64,000 nt of DNA from Palsa-506 sp963707065 (GTDB taxonomy: Bacteria; Actinomycetota; Actinomycetes; Streptosporangiales; Streptosporangiaceae): contig CAVPPJ010000018.1 of assembly GCA_963707065.1 (NCBI GenBank), positions 310,001 through 374,000 on the forward strand, given 5' to 3'. Position 1 is the stretch's first letter, and every line of letters begins with the position of its first letter. Shown in pieces: positions 26,290 through 34,891 of the stretch. The notes below the pieces were generated by a model that saw nothing but the letters and a program-made list of their open reading frames with translations, was not told where the DNA came from and did no database searches. The position numbers were made by a program, and so were the translations under genes.

Positions 26290-28167
26290 GTGTCGATGCT
26301 CAGGGAAGTTCTCCGCCGCGGCACGGGCCGGGCGGATGGCGACCAGCAGGGCCAGGCCGCGGGCGACGGCCAGGCCACGGGCAATGGCCAGGCGGCAGGC
26401 GACGGCCAGGCCGCGGGCAATGGCCGGGCGGCAGGCGACGGCCAGGGCGCGGGCCGAGGCCAGCAGGGCCAGGCACGGGCCGGCCGGGTCAGGCGCCTGC
26501 CGGCGGCGCTGGCCGGCCTGATCGGCCGGCACCGGCTGTTCTCCGTGGCGCTCGTGCTGGGCGCGGTGCCCCGGGTGGTCGCGATGCTCGGCTACCAGCC
26601 CGCGATCCTGTTCCGGCTGGACACCTACGACTACCTCTGGGGCGCCGTTCACCTCCGGCCCAACCCGGTCAATCCCAGCGGGTACTCGCTGGTTCTGTGG
26701 GTGCTCCGGCCGTTCCACTCGCTTGCCCTGATCGCCGGGATCCAGCAGCTGGCCGGGCTGGGCATCGCGGTGGCCGTCTATGCCGTGCTGCGGCACTGGG
26801 GCGTCCGGAGCTGGATCGCCACGCTGGCGGCCGCGCCCGTGCTGTTCAGCCCGGCCCAGCTGCTGCTTGAGCAGCTGGTCATGGCCGACATCGTGGCCCT
26901 GCTGCTTATGGTGGTCGCCTTCGCGGTGCTGCTGACGCGGGACGCGCCGTCGGCGCGGCGGGTCGCGGTCGCGGGGCTGCTGATGGGCGCCTCCGTGCTG
27001 GTCCGTCCGACCGCGCTGCCGCTGATCCCGGCGATGGCCGTCTACCTGCTGGTCCGGCGGGCATCCTGGCGCAAGGTATGCGCGGTGCTGGCCGGCGGCG
27101 CGGTACCGGTCGTGCTGTACCTCGCCTGGTTCGCCAGCGCGTACGGCTCGTTCAACCTGACGAACAGCAACGGGCTTTTCCTGTGGACGCGGACGATGTC
27201 GTTCGCCAACTGCGCCGTTATCAAGCCCCCAGCTGACCTGCAGGCGCTGTGCCCCAACCGGCAGCCCGGCCGCCTGGCCCAGCCGGTGGCCGCCCTGCGG
27301 CCGCTCCCGAAACGGTACCTGTGGGACCATCAGGCGTGGCAATGGCAGCCGCCGACGGCCGGGCTGGTGCCGGACACCGCGGCCTTCACGAGGGCCAAGA
27401 ACGACCGGGCGCTGCATTTCGCGATCCGGGCGATCACCGCCCAGCCGGTGGCCTACCTGCACGTCGTCGCCAGTGACACGCTGCATGCCTTCGGCAGCGA
27501 CCGGCAGCTCTCGTTCCCGGCCACGCCGGTGTCTTTCGGCCTGGGCCAGGCCAACGGCGCCTACGCCCTGGCCGCGGTGCGCGCCTATACCGGCAGCACC
27601 GCGGGGATCGGCGCTCACCTTGGCTACCACTACGGTTATCAGCTGCGGCAGCCATTCGCCCGGATGATGAATGACTATCAGCGGCTGATCGTGTTCCCCG
27701 GCCCGCTGTTCGCGCTGGTCCTGGCGGTCGGGCTAGCCGGGATCATCATCCCCCGCCGGCGGACGGCGGCCGCCGGGCTGCTGTGGTTCTCGGCCGCGAT
27801 CTCCATCGTGCTGCCGATCGCCGAGCACGAGTACACCTACCGCTATGTCGTCCCGGCTATCCCGCTGGCATGCATGGCGGCCGCGCTCGCGTTCCGCGAC
27901 CGATCCCGCGCTACCACCGCTACGCCCGTTGCCGCCGGCGGGATCACCGCCGCCGGAACCACGGCCAGCGGAACCACCCCCACCGGGACCATCGCCGGCG
28001 GAACCCCCGCCACCGGGACCACGGCCGGCGCCGCCGCCGAGGCCGGCGCCGCAATCACGACCGCCGCGCCACCGGACGCCGGGCCGGCCGACGCCGCCCG
28101 GTCCGATCCGGGCACCGGCGGCCCGGACCTCACGCCGGGACCGTCCGGGTCCGCGGGCCGGCCCTGA
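26290..28167 (+). CDS. polytopic GT-C glycosyltransferase-like paralogue with repeats
   Basis: About 625 residues. The N-terminus is a Gly/Gln/Ala-rich repeat (six GQAAGD-type hexapeptides), followed by the same membrane core as the gene at 24470. Shared blocks: LRPFHSLALI, LGIAVAVYAVLR, GLFLWTRTMSFANCAVIKPP and ALHFAIRAITAQPV. Asp in FRLDTYDYLWGA occupies the place of the catalytic acid. The C-terminus is another low-complexity stretch of TTA-SGTT-type units. GTG 26290 (SD AGAGAG) or ATG 26296 is preferred to the TTG at 26230. Its end overlaps the HMG-CoA lyase gene tail-to-tail by 38 bp. Confidence 0.74.
   Translation: MSMLREVLRRGTGRADGDQQGQAAGDGQATGNGQAAGDGQAAGNGRAAGDGQGAGRGQQGQARAGRVRRLPAALAGLIGRHRLFSVALVLGAVPRVVAMLGYQPAILFRLDTYDYLWGAVHLRPNPVNPSGYSLVLWVLRPFHSLALIAGIQQLAGLGIAVAVYAVLRHWGVRSWIATLAAAPVLFSPAQLLLEQLVMADIVALLLMVVAFAVLLTRDAPSARRVAVAGLLMGASVLVRPTALPLIPAMAVYLLVRRASWRKVCAVLAGGAVPVVLYLAWFASAYGSFNLTNSNGLFLWTRTMSFANCAVIKPPADLQALCPNRQPGRLAQPVAALRPLPKRYLWDHQAWQWQPPTAGLVPDTAAFTRAKNDRALHFAIRAITAQPVAYLHVVASDTLHAFGSDRQLSFPATPVSFGLGQANGAYALAAVRAYTGSTAGIGAHLGYHYGYQLRQPFARMMNDYQRLIVFPGPLFALVLAVGLAGIIIPRRRTAAAGLLWFSAAISIVLPIAEHEYTYRYVVPAIPLACMAAALAFRDRSRATTATPVAAGGITAAGTTASGTTPTGTIAGGTPATGTTAGAAAEAGAAITTAAPPDAGPADAARSDPGTGGPDLTPGPSGSAGRP
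26350..26457 (+). repeat. six 18 bp coding repeats
   Basis: Six consecutive 18 bp units encode GQAAGD, GQATGN, GQAAGD, GQAAGN, GRAAGD and GQGAGR. They form the N-terminal, probably cytoplasmic and disordered, tail of the glycosyltransferase-like protein. Confidence 0.85.
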
Positions 28168-29044
28168 GTACCTGGGATGGCAGCTGGCGGCCGATGATCC
28201 GCTCCGCGTCGGCCGCGGCGTCGATCATCGCGGCCAGGTCGATCCCGGTCGCCACGCCCATGTCCTCGGCCATGTACACGAGTTCCTCGGTGGCGATGTT
28301 GCCGGTGGCACCCGGCGCATAGGGGCAGCCGCCCAGCCCGCCGACCGACGCGTCAAAGTCAGTCACGCCGAGCTCCAGGGCAGTCAGGACGTTGGCCAGG
28401 CCGGTGCCGCGGGTGTTGTGGAAATGCAGGTTGAGCGGGACGCCGGGGTACGCGAGACGGAATTCGCCGACCAGCTCGCGGACCCGGCGCGGCGTTGCCA
28501 TGCCCGTCGTGTCGCCGAAGGAGATGCTGTCAGCGCCGTCGGCCACCGCCCGGCCGGCCACCCGCACCACCCGGCTGACCGGCACCTCGCCCTCGTACGG
28601 GCAGCCCCAGGCCGTGGACACGATCACCTGGCAGGTGGCGCCGCGCTGATGGGCCTGCTCGATGATGACCGCGATATCGTCCAGCGATTCTTCCGTGCCG
28701 CGGTTGACGTTCTTGCGGTTGTGCGTATCGGATGCCGACACGACGGCCTCGATCTCGGTGACCCCGCTGTCCAGCGCACGGCCGGCCCCGCGCAGGTTCG
28801 GCACCAGCGCGGAGTAGTGCACCGACGGCGCCTTGGTGATCCGCTGCCACACTTCCGCGGCGTCGGCCATCTGCGGTATTGCCTCCGGCCGGACGAAGGA
28901 CACCGCCTCGATCCGGCGCACCCCGGTGGCCGACAGCCGGTTGATCAGCTCGATCTTGGCCTCGGTGGGCACCGGATCCTCGTTCTGCAGCCCGTCGCGA
29001 GGGCCGACCTCACGCACCGAGATCCGCTCCGGGAGATCACTCAT
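28130..29044 (-). CDS. hydroxymethylglutaryl-CoA lyase family protein
   Basis: 304 residues. DRE-TIM metallolyase that would cleave HMG-CoA to acetoacetate and acetyl-CoA at the end of leucine breakdown. Catalytic Arg in VREVGPRDGLQNE; metal site in LNLHFHNTRGTGLANV; signature loop VGGLGGCPYAPGATGNIATE with the catalytic Cys. The HFHNTRG form, in place of the HCHDTYG of classical lyases, marks a divergent branch, so another 3-hydroxyacyl-CoA substrate is possible. It lies 21 bp after the enoyl-CoA hydratase gene on the same strand, supporting joint use. Confidence 0.88.
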   Translation of the reverse strand: MSDLPERISVREVGPRDGLQNEDPVPTEAKIELINRLSATGVRRIEAVSFVRPEAIPQMADAAEVWQRITKAPSVHYSALVPNLRGAGRALDSGVTEIEAVVSASDTHNRKNVNRGTEESLDDIAVIIEQAHQRGATCQVIVSTAWGCPYEGEVPVSRVVRVAGRAVADGADSISFGDTTGMATPRRVRELVGEFRLAYPGVPLNLHFHNTRGTGLANVLTALELGVTDFDASVGGLGGCPYAPGATGNIATEELVYMAEDMGVATGIDLAAMIDAAADAERIIGRQLPSQVLRAGPRTRTVPA

Positions 29045-29065
29045 GCCCGGCCTCCGTCCTTGTCG

Positions 29066-29890
29066 CTACTCGCCTGGCCACCGCGGCGCCCGCTTCTCCT
29101 TGAACGCCGCGATGCCCTCCCTTCTATCCCCGGAGAACGCGGCCGCCCGCCAGGCGGCGTCCTCGACCTCAAGACCGACCGCGAGGCTCACCCCCGAGCC
29201 CTGCCGGATGGCCCGCTTGGCGGCCAGCACCGCGACCGGCGAGTTGGCCGCGATCTGCCGCGCCAGCGCCAGTGCGTGCTCGCCCGCGGTGCCGGCCGGC
29301 ACCCGCCGGTCGGCCAGGCCGAGCCGCTCGGCCTCGGTCACGCCGACCTGGCGCCCGGTGAGGATCAGGTCAGCGGCCCGGCCGGGGCCGAGGCGCCGCA
29401 GCGCGAGCTGGGTGCCGCCGCCGCCGGGTACCAGGCCGACGGTGGTCTCCGGCAGCCCGAACACGGCGCTCTCGTCGGCCACGATCAGGTCGCAGGACAG
29501 CGCGAGCTCGCAGCCGCCGCCGAGGGCGTATCCGTGCACCGCGGCGATCACCGGCTGCGGGAGGCCAAGCACGCCGCCGAACGCGGCGCGGAACACGGGC
29601 CGCTGCGCCAGCAGTTCGGCGTCGCTCATGGCCGCCCGCTCCTTCAGGTCGGCGCCTACGCAGAACGCGCGGTCGCCCGCCGCCGCGAGCACCACTGCCC
29701 GGATACCGCGATCGGCGCCGATCGCCGCGCATGCCCGGGTGAGCGCGCGGGCCATGGCCGTGCTCAGCGCATTCATCGCGGCCGGCCGCTCCAGCACGAT
29801 CTCGGCGATCACGGCCGGGCCGTGATGGCGCCGGACGCCGACGCCATCGGATACCAGGTAATCCGCCGTCACGTCATCCGCTGCTGTCAT
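29066..29890 (-). CDS. enoyl-CoA hydratase/isomerase family protein
   Basis: 274 residues, crotonase fold. CoA/oxyanion site FCVGADLKERAAM and HGYALGGGCELALSCD; both catalytic glutamates of hydratases appear kept (GGGCELA and FGLPETTVGLVPGGGGTQ). It ends FKEKRAPRWPGE, the usual FxEKR-P-W tail. Placed directly before an HMG-CoA lyase homologue, it could be the methylglutaconyl-CoA hydratase of leucine degradation. That assignment rests on context only. Confidence 0.88.
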   Translation of the reverse strand: MTAADDVTADYLVSDGVGVRRHHGPAVIAEIVLERPAAMNALSTAMARALTRACAAIGADRGIRAVVLAAAGDRAFCVGADLKERAAMSDAELLAQRPVFRAAFGGVLGLPQPVIAAVHGYALGGGCELALSCDLIVADESAVFGLPETTVGLVPGGGGTQLALRRLGPGRAADLILTGRQVGVTEAERLGLADRRVPAGTAGEHALALARQIAANSPVAVLAAKRAIRQGSGVSLAVGLEVEDAAWRAAAFSGDRREGIAAFKEKRAPRWPGE

Positions 29891-29946
29891 GAGCGCAGAT
29901 TACCGGGCAGGAACGAGCCCGGACCGCCAGTCATCTTCCGGCCCGG

Positions 29947-30459
29947 CTAATGGCGTTCCTCGCGGGCCAGCCGGGCCTGCTCGTCCTCGACCAGCTGGAA
30001 CAGCGTGGCCTGCACGCGCTCTACCGTGGGGATCTCGTTGAGTACCAGCTGGCCGTGCTCCCCGGCGGACTCCACCACCAGCCGCCCGCAGCCGAGCAGC
30101 CGGTCGATCAGGCCGTGCGAGAAGGAAACGTCGCTGATCCTGATCAGCGGGAAGTCGCGACCGGATCTGGACAGGATGCCGCTGCGCAGCCGCAGCCGCC
30201 GGGTGGTCAGCTCATAGGTCGTGGTCCGCCAGCGCAGCAGCGGGACCACGAACCAGATCATGATCATCACGACGGCGACCGCGCCGATCGCCAGCCTGGC
30301 GATGCCCATATTGCTCGCGGGGGGGATCAGTATCAGCCCCGTCAGCGCCGCGGCGACCACCACGATCAGGATCAGGACCGGCCGCAGTAACGTTTTCCAG
30401 TGCGGATGCAGCTGCAGCACAAAGTGCTCGCCCTCGGTCAGGGAGTCGTCGCTGGCCAT
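29947..30459 (-). CDS. bacterial PH-domain membrane protein (YdbS/YdbT-like)
   Basis: 170 residues from ATG 30459. Two hydrophobic helices (LRPVLILIVVVAAALTGLILI; AVAVVMIMIWFVVPLL) precede a bPH2 domain: TYELTTRRLRLRSGILSRSGRDFPL, ISDVSFSHGLIDRLLGCG and LVVESAGEHG. The cytoplasmic domain probably acts as a membrane-bound adaptor; no catalytic residues are expected. It sits between birA and the enoyl-CoA hydratase gene, with 46 and 56 bp gaps. Confidence 0.87.
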   Translation of the reverse strand: MASDDSLTEGEHFVLQLHPHWKTLLRPVLILIVVVAAALTGLILIPPASNMGIARLAIGAVAVVMIMIWFVVPLLRWRTTTYELTTRRLRLRSGILSRSGRDFPLIRISDVSFSHGLIDRLLGCGRLVVESAGEHGQLVLNEIPTVERVQATLFQLVEDEQARLAREERH

Positions 30460-30505
30460 AGGCCACATCGTGGCACGTATAGCGGCATCCCGCGTACGCG
30501 ACGCG

Positions 30506-31384
30506 TCACCGGAGATGAACAACGTCGCCCGCGCTCACCGGGACCAGCCCCGAGGGGGCGGCGATGACCAGCCTGCCCGCCTCGTCCACGCCGCTGGCCG
30601 TCCCGGTCAGTACCTGGCCGCCCGGCAGCGACACCCGGACCGGCCCGCCGACGGTCCCGCTCAGCCGCAGGTACTCCGCGCGGAGGCCGCCGTCATGCCC
30701 GCCAGGCTCCGGCCGCGCTACCGCACCGATCCAGGCCAGGTACCTGCGCTCGAGCTCGGCCAGCACGCAGGCCAGCAGGTACTCGCGGTCCGTGCAGACG
30801 GCGCCGGCCAGCGCGAGTGAGGTGGCCCCGGCCGCCGGCAGCTCGTCCGCGCGGGTGGAAACGTTGATCCCGGCACCCACCACTATCGCGTCGCCGGACT
30901 GCTCGGCGAGAATGCCCGCCACCTTCGCGCCGTGCACGAGCACGTCATTGGGCCACTTCAGGCGGGCGTCCACCCTGGCCGCTGACCTGAGCGCCGAGGC
31001 TACCGCGACCCCGGCCAGCAGGGGCACCCAGCCCCTGCTGCCCGGCGGCACGCCGCGGGGCCGCAACAGCACGGAGAACGTCAGGGCGGCCCCCGGCGGG
31101 CTGGCCCAGCGCCGCCCCAGCCGGCCGCGGCCCGCGGTCTGGGACTCGGCCGCGAGCACGATGCCTTCCGGGGCACCATTCCCGGCGTCGGCGAGCAGAT
31201 CCGCATTGGTTGAGCCGGTCTCGGTCACGACTCGCACATCCTGCCAGCGGGCTCCCCGCCCGCTCAGCGCGCCGTGCAGCGCCGCCGCGCTGAGCGGCGC
31301 ACGGTACGGTGCGGCGTCAGGCGCTCCCGCAGCGATCACAGGACCTATCCTCATCTCACCCGCTGTATCCATCCGAGCCGCCAT
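30506..31384 (-). CDS. birA: biotin-[acyl-CoA-carboxylase] ligase
   Basis: 292 residues. Attaches biotin, via biotinyl-5'-AMP, to the lysine of BCCP domains, here most likely the alpha subunit at 34.9 kb. Motifs: TGSTNADLL, the biotin/AMP loop TAGRGRLGRRWASPPG, LKWPNDVLVHGAKVAGIL and VVGAGINVST. There is no N-terminal helix-turn-helix, so it is the monofunctional ligase type and not a repressor. The start may be ATG 31384, 31372 or 31354. Divergent from the carboxylase genes, matching the known actinobacterial birA-acc neighbourhood. Confidence 0.94.
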   Translation of the reverse strand: MAARMDTAGEMRIGPVIAAGAPDAAPYRAPLSAAALHGALSGRGARWQDVRVVTETGSTNADLLADAGNGAPEGIVLAAESQTAGRGRLGRRWASPPGAALTFSVLLRPRGVPPGSRGWVPLLAGVAVASALRSAARVDARLKWPNDVLVHGAKVAGILAEQSGDAIVVGAGINVSTRADELPAAGATSLALAGAVCTDREYLLACVLAELERRYLAWIGAVARPEPGGHDGGLRAEYLRLSGTVGGPVRVSLPGGQVLTGTASGVDEAGRLVIAAPSGLVPVSAGDVVHLR

Positions 31385-31390
31385 TGTGAT

Positions 31391-31579
31391 ATGCCGAGCG
31401 AGCCTACGCCGCGCCAGGGCCAGCAGGCGATGCCCACCGCCAGGCCTGACCGCCCTACGGACCGGCGGGGCGGGCTCGCGGTGCTGCCCTGGGCGATCAC
31501 CGCGGTGAGCATAGTACTTCCCGCGCTACTGACCCGGTCCCTGCACCGCGACACGATCGTCGCGATCCCGCTGGCCTGA
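31391..31579 (+). CDS. small predicted membrane protein (62 aa)
   Basis: Starts at ATG 31391, just 6 bp from the divergent birA start. A basic, Pro-rich N-terminus (PTARPDRPTDRRGG) precedes one hydrophobic helix (LAVLPWAITAVSIVLPALL). Ends IPLA before TGA. No family recognised. The helix and its amphipathic neighbours look non-random, but such a short frame could be fortuitous. Confidence 0.35.
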   Translation: MPSEPTPRQGQQAMPTARPDRPTDRRGGLAVLPWAITAVSIVLPALLTRSLHRDTIVAIPLA

Positions 31580-31695
31580 GCAGCACCGGCGTGCTGGCCT
31601 GAGCTACCGCCGCGCCGCGGCCGAGCCGGGGCTGGAACCGGGATGGACCGCCCTCGCGGCGGCACGGCGCCGGCTCCTGCCCTAACCTGTCCGGC

Positions 31696-33333
31696 ATGGC
31701 CATCGATGCTGCCGCGCCGGCCGAGAATGCCGACCAGCCACAGCCTGACTTGCACACCACCGCGGGCAAGATCGCTGATCTGGACCGGCGACGGCAGGAA
31801 GCGGTGCACGCCGGGTCGCAGCGCGCCGTCGAGCGGCAGCACGCCAAGGGCAAGATGACGGCGCGCGAGCGGGTCGGCCGGCTACTCGACCCAGAGTCGT
31901 TCACCGAGTTCGACGAGCTTGCCCGGCATCGCGCCGCCGACTTCGGCATGGCCGCCAGCCGGCCCTACGGCGACGGCGTGGTCACCGGCTACGGCACGAT
32001 CGACGGGCGGCCAGTGTGCGTGTTCAGCCAGGACTTCACCATCTTCGGCGGATCCCTCGGCGAGGTCTACGGCGAGAAGATCGTCAAGGTGATGGACCAT
32101 GCGCTGAAGACCGGCTGCCCGGTGATCGGCATCAACGACGGCGGCGGCGCCCGGATCCAGGAGGGCGTCGTTGCCCTGGGCCTGTTCGCCGAGATTTTCC
32201 GCCGTAACGTGATCGCATCCGGCGTGATCCCGCAGATCTCCCTGATCATGGGGCCGTGCGCGGGCGGTGCCGTCTACTCCCCCGCGATTACCGACTTCAC
32301 GCTGATGGTCGAGGGCACCTCGCACATGTTCATCACCGGCCCGGACGTGATCAAGACCGTCACCGGCGAGGAGGTCAGCTTCGAGGATCTCGGCGGGGCC
32401 CACGCGCACAGCGTCAAGTCCGGCGTTGCGCACTACCAGGCCAGGGACGAGGACGACTGCCTGGAGTTCGCCAGGGAACTGCTGTCCTACCTGCCCTCCA
32501 ACAACCTTGATGACCCGCCGCAGGCCGCCTCCGGGGCAGCGGCGGGAGCAGACCCGGGCGCGCTGCCCGAGGTCACCGACGAGGACGCGGAACTCGACAC
32601 GCTCATCCCCGACTCGCCGAATCAGCCCTACGACATTCATGCCGTGATCAGCCACGTACTGGACGACGGTGAGTTCCTGGAGATCCACGCCGCGTTCGCG
32701 CCGAACATCGTGGTCGGCTTCGGCCGGGTCGAGGGCGGGTCCGTCGGCGTGGTCGCCAACCAGCCGATGCACTTCGCCGGCTGCCTGGACATCAACGCCT
32801 CGGAGAAGGCCGCGCGCTTCGTGCGTACCTGCGACGCGTTCAGCATCCCGGTGCTGACCTTCGTTGACGTGCCCGGGTTCCTGCCGGGGACGGACCAGGA
32901 ATGGGGCGGCATCATCCGCCGCGGCGCCAAGCTCATCTACGCCTACGCGGAGGCCACCGTGCCCAAGATCACGGTGATCACCCGCAAGGCCTACGGCGGT
33001 GCCTACGACGTGATGGGCTCCAAGCACCTCGGCGGGGACGTCAACCTGGCCTGGCCCACGGCGCAGATCGCGGTCATGGGCGCCCCCGGCGCGGTCAACA
33101 TCCTGTACCGCCGCGAGCTGGCGGACGCAGCTGACCCCGATGCGCTCCGGGCTCGCCGCGTCACCGAGTACGAGGACACGCTCGCCAATCCCTACATCGC
33201 CGCCGAGCGCGGTTACGTGGACGCCGTCATCCGCCCGGCGGAGACCCGCCCGCAGGTCATCCGCGCTCTGCGGGCACTCCGCGGTAAGCGGGAAACGCTC
33301 CCGCCGAAGAAACACGGCAATATCCCGCTTTAA
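31696..33333 (+). CDS. pccB: acyl-CoA (propionyl-CoA) carboxylase beta subunit
   Basis: 545 residues. N-terminal helix KIADLDRRRQEAVHAG and KMTARERVGRLLDPESFTEF are typical of actinobacterial PccB/AccD5 proteins. N-half CoA site: VFSQDFTIFGGSLGE, INDGGGARIQEG and GPCAGGAVYSPA. C-half: VGVVANQPMHFAGCLDI, TFVDVPGFLPGTDQEWGGI and RKAYGGAYDVMGSKHLGGD. It ends KKHGNIPL, the normal end of this family. Makes methylmalonyl-CoA (and possibly malonyl-CoA) with the alpha and epsilon subunits encoded downstream. An NYN-domain gene lies between it and accE. Confidence 0.93.
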   Translation: MAIDAAAPAENADQPQPDLHTTAGKIADLDRRRQEAVHAGSQRAVERQHAKGKMTARERVGRLLDPESFTEFDELARHRAADFGMAASRPYGDGVVTGYGTIDGRPVCVFSQDFTIFGGSLGEVYGEKIVKVMDHALKTGCPVIGINDGGGARIQEGVVALGLFAEIFRRNVIASGVIPQISLIMGPCAGGAVYSPAITDFTLMVEGTSHMFITGPDVIKTVTGEEVSFEDLGGAHAHSVKSGVAHYQARDEDDCLEFARELLSYLPSNNLDDPPQAASGAAAGADPGALPEVTDEDAELDTLIPDSPNQPYDIHAVISHVLDDGEFLEIHAAFAPNIVVGFGRVEGGSVGVVANQPMHFAGCLDINASEKAARFVRTCDAFSIPVLTFVDVPGFLPGTDQEWGGIIRRGAKLIYAYAEATVPKITVITRKAYGGAYDVMGSKHLGGDVNLAWPTAQIAVMGAPGAVNILYRRELADAADPDALRARRVTEYEDTLANPYIAAERGYVDAVIRPAETRPQVIRALRALRGKRETLPPKKHGNIPL

Positions 33334-33439
33334 GCTGCCTGCGCGCGCGGCGGGCACCGGCGGACCCGGCCTGCTACCGGCGGGTCGGGGGATGAGGTCG
33401 GCGCTTGCTGCACGGAGGTGCCACTAGAGTCGGATCACC

Positions 33440-34426
33440 ATGACCGAAACCGGTTCGCCAGTGCCGCTGCTCTCCCGCTACGCGATCATGATAGATGTCG
33501 GCTACATCTATGCGTCGACGGGCGAGCTGCTCTTCAGCGCCGCTTCACGGCGGGAGTACCGGGTCGATGCTGACAAGCTCATCCAGGCGCTCACCCGGCA
33601 TGCGGATGATCAGGTCAGGGGCGAGCTGCTCCGGGTGTACTGGTATGACGCGGCCAGGGACCGGGTGCCGACCATCGACCAGCGGGTCATCGCCCAGATG
33701 CCCTGGGTCAAGCTCCGCCTCGGCAACCTCAACGCGCGCGGGCAGCAGAAGGGCGTCGATGCCCAGATCCGTGCCGACATGGAGGCACTGGCGAGGCACC
33801 GCGCGATTACCGATGCCGTGCTGGTGGCGGGCGATGAGGATATGGTCCCCGCGGTCGAGGCCGCGCAGGCCTACGGAGTCCGGGTGCACCTGTGGGGGGT
33901 GGAGCCGCCGTACGGCACCAACCAGGCCGAGCGGCTGGTCTGGGAGTCGGACACGGTGCAGGTACTTGACCGCACGTTCGTCGAGCCGTATTTCACCAGG
34001 CAGCCCGGCCCCGATTCGGCGCCAGCCCCGGCCGGGCCGCCGGCCCGCCAGGGCCAGTTGGCCGCGGCCAAGCCCAACCCGGCGCTGGTGTTCGGTGACC
34101 GGCACGGGCCGCGGCCGCAGGCCAGGCCGGGCCCGCTGCCCCCGGCCGCCCCGGCCAGGCTCGGCCCCGAGCGGGAGCGGGTGGAGGAAGCGGGCGAGCA
34201 CGTGGCGCAGAAGTGGATCCTGACCCGCGGCGAGGACAACATCCGCGACCTGCTGCCCGGGCCGATCCTGCCGCCGGTCATCGACAAGGAACTGCTGGTC
34301 GACGCCGAGAAGGAACTCGGCCTCTCGCTGCGTGCCTACCAGGAGGCCAGGGAGTGGCTGCGGGATGCGTTCTGGGCCCGGGTGCACCGGCAGTTCGGCA
34401 TCGGCGTCGGCAAGTCACGGAGCTAG
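33440..34426 (+). CDS. NYN-domain (PIN-like) protein
   Basis: 328 residues. N-terminal NYN/PIN-fold domain with the expected acidic residues: YAIMIDVGYIYAS, LRVYWYDAARD, QKGVDAQIRADMEALARHR and VLVAGDEDMVPAVEAAQ. These arrangements bind Mg2+ in RNA-cleaving relatives, so ribonuclease activity is likely but unproven. A Pro/Ala-rich linker (190-250) leads to a conserved helical C-terminal domain with HVAQKWILTRGEDNIRDLL. It lies within the carboxylase gene run, 5 bp before accE, so it is probably co-transcribed; the reason for the link is unclear. Confidence 0.85.
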   Translation: MTETGSPVPLLSRYAIMIDVGYIYASTGELLFSAASRREYRVDADKLIQALTRHADDQVRGELLRVYWYDAARDRVPTIDQRVIAQMPWVKLRLGNLNARGQQKGVDAQIRADMEALARHRAITDAVLVAGDEDMVPAVEAAQAYGVRVHLWGVEPPYGTNQAERLVWESDTVQVLDRTFVEPYFTRQPGPDSAPAPAGPPARQGQLAAAKPNPALVFGDRHGPRPQARPGPLPPAAPARLGPERERVEEAGEHVAQKWILTRGEDNIRDLLPGPILPPVIDKELLVDAEKELGLSLRAYQEAREWLRDAFWARVHRQFGIGVGKSRS

Positions 34427-34431
34427 CTGCC

Positions 34432-34719
34432 ATGCCGTCGGCTGCCGCCAAAGGAAACGGGCATAACGGGGCACTTTCCGCCGGTCCCGCCGCCCGGCCT
34501 GCCCCCGCCGGGTCGCCAGTGCTCACCGTGGTCCGGGGGAACCCGTCCGCCGAGGAGATCGCGGCCCTGGTGGTGGTGCTGACTGCCCGGACGGGGCCGG
34601 CCAGCGCGGGCGCGGCGGCGGCACGGCCGGGCAGTGCGTGGTCGGCGAGGTCCCGGCTACTGCGCGAACCACTGCCGCGCGGCCCGGGCGGCTGGCGTGC
34701 CAGCGCCCTGCCGGGCTAG
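34432..34719 (+). CDS. accE: acyl-CoA carboxylase epsilon subunit
   Basis: 95 residues. Characteristic core VLTVVRGNPSAEEIAALVVVLTAR followed by a Pro/Ala-rich stretch and a terminal W-x-x-R part (SAWSARSRLLREPL). Epsilon subunits are small actinobacterial proteins that stabilise the alpha-beta carboxylase complex. The ATG at 34432 lies 5 bp after the NYN gene stop. Its stop codon is inside a terminator-like hairpin. Confidence 0.87.
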   Translation: MPSAAAKGNGHNGALSAGPAARPAPAGSPVLTVVRGNPSAEEIAALVVVLTARTGPASAGAAAARPGSAWSARSRLLREPLPRGPGGWRASALPG

Positions 34720-34738
34720 CCGCGGCTAGCCCGGCAGG
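34707..34738 (+). terminator. hairpin overlapping the accE stop codon
   Basis: Arms CCTGCCGGGCTAGC (34707-34720) and GCTAGCCCGGCAGG (34725-34738) around CGCG. Perfect 14 bp stem, no T-tract; the accE TAG lies in the ascending arm. It may end or attenuate transcription before the biotinylated alpha-subunit gene 150 bp further on. Confidence 0.65.
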
Positions 34739-34891
34739 CTGATCCCGCTGATAACCCGGCGGCCGATTCACCCTGCGGCTGGCCGGGCCCGGCCAATCCG
34801 GTTCCGCCTGCTTGCCCGTGAGCGGGAGACCGGAGCCGGCGGCCTGCCGCATTCTCACTAGACTCCTGCGCAGTCGAGAGGAGTCGGTTTC

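Noticed and set aside
26350..26457. CRISPR or minisatellite outside genes
   Set aside because: The 18 bp units are in frame and encode a hexapeptide repeat within an open gene.
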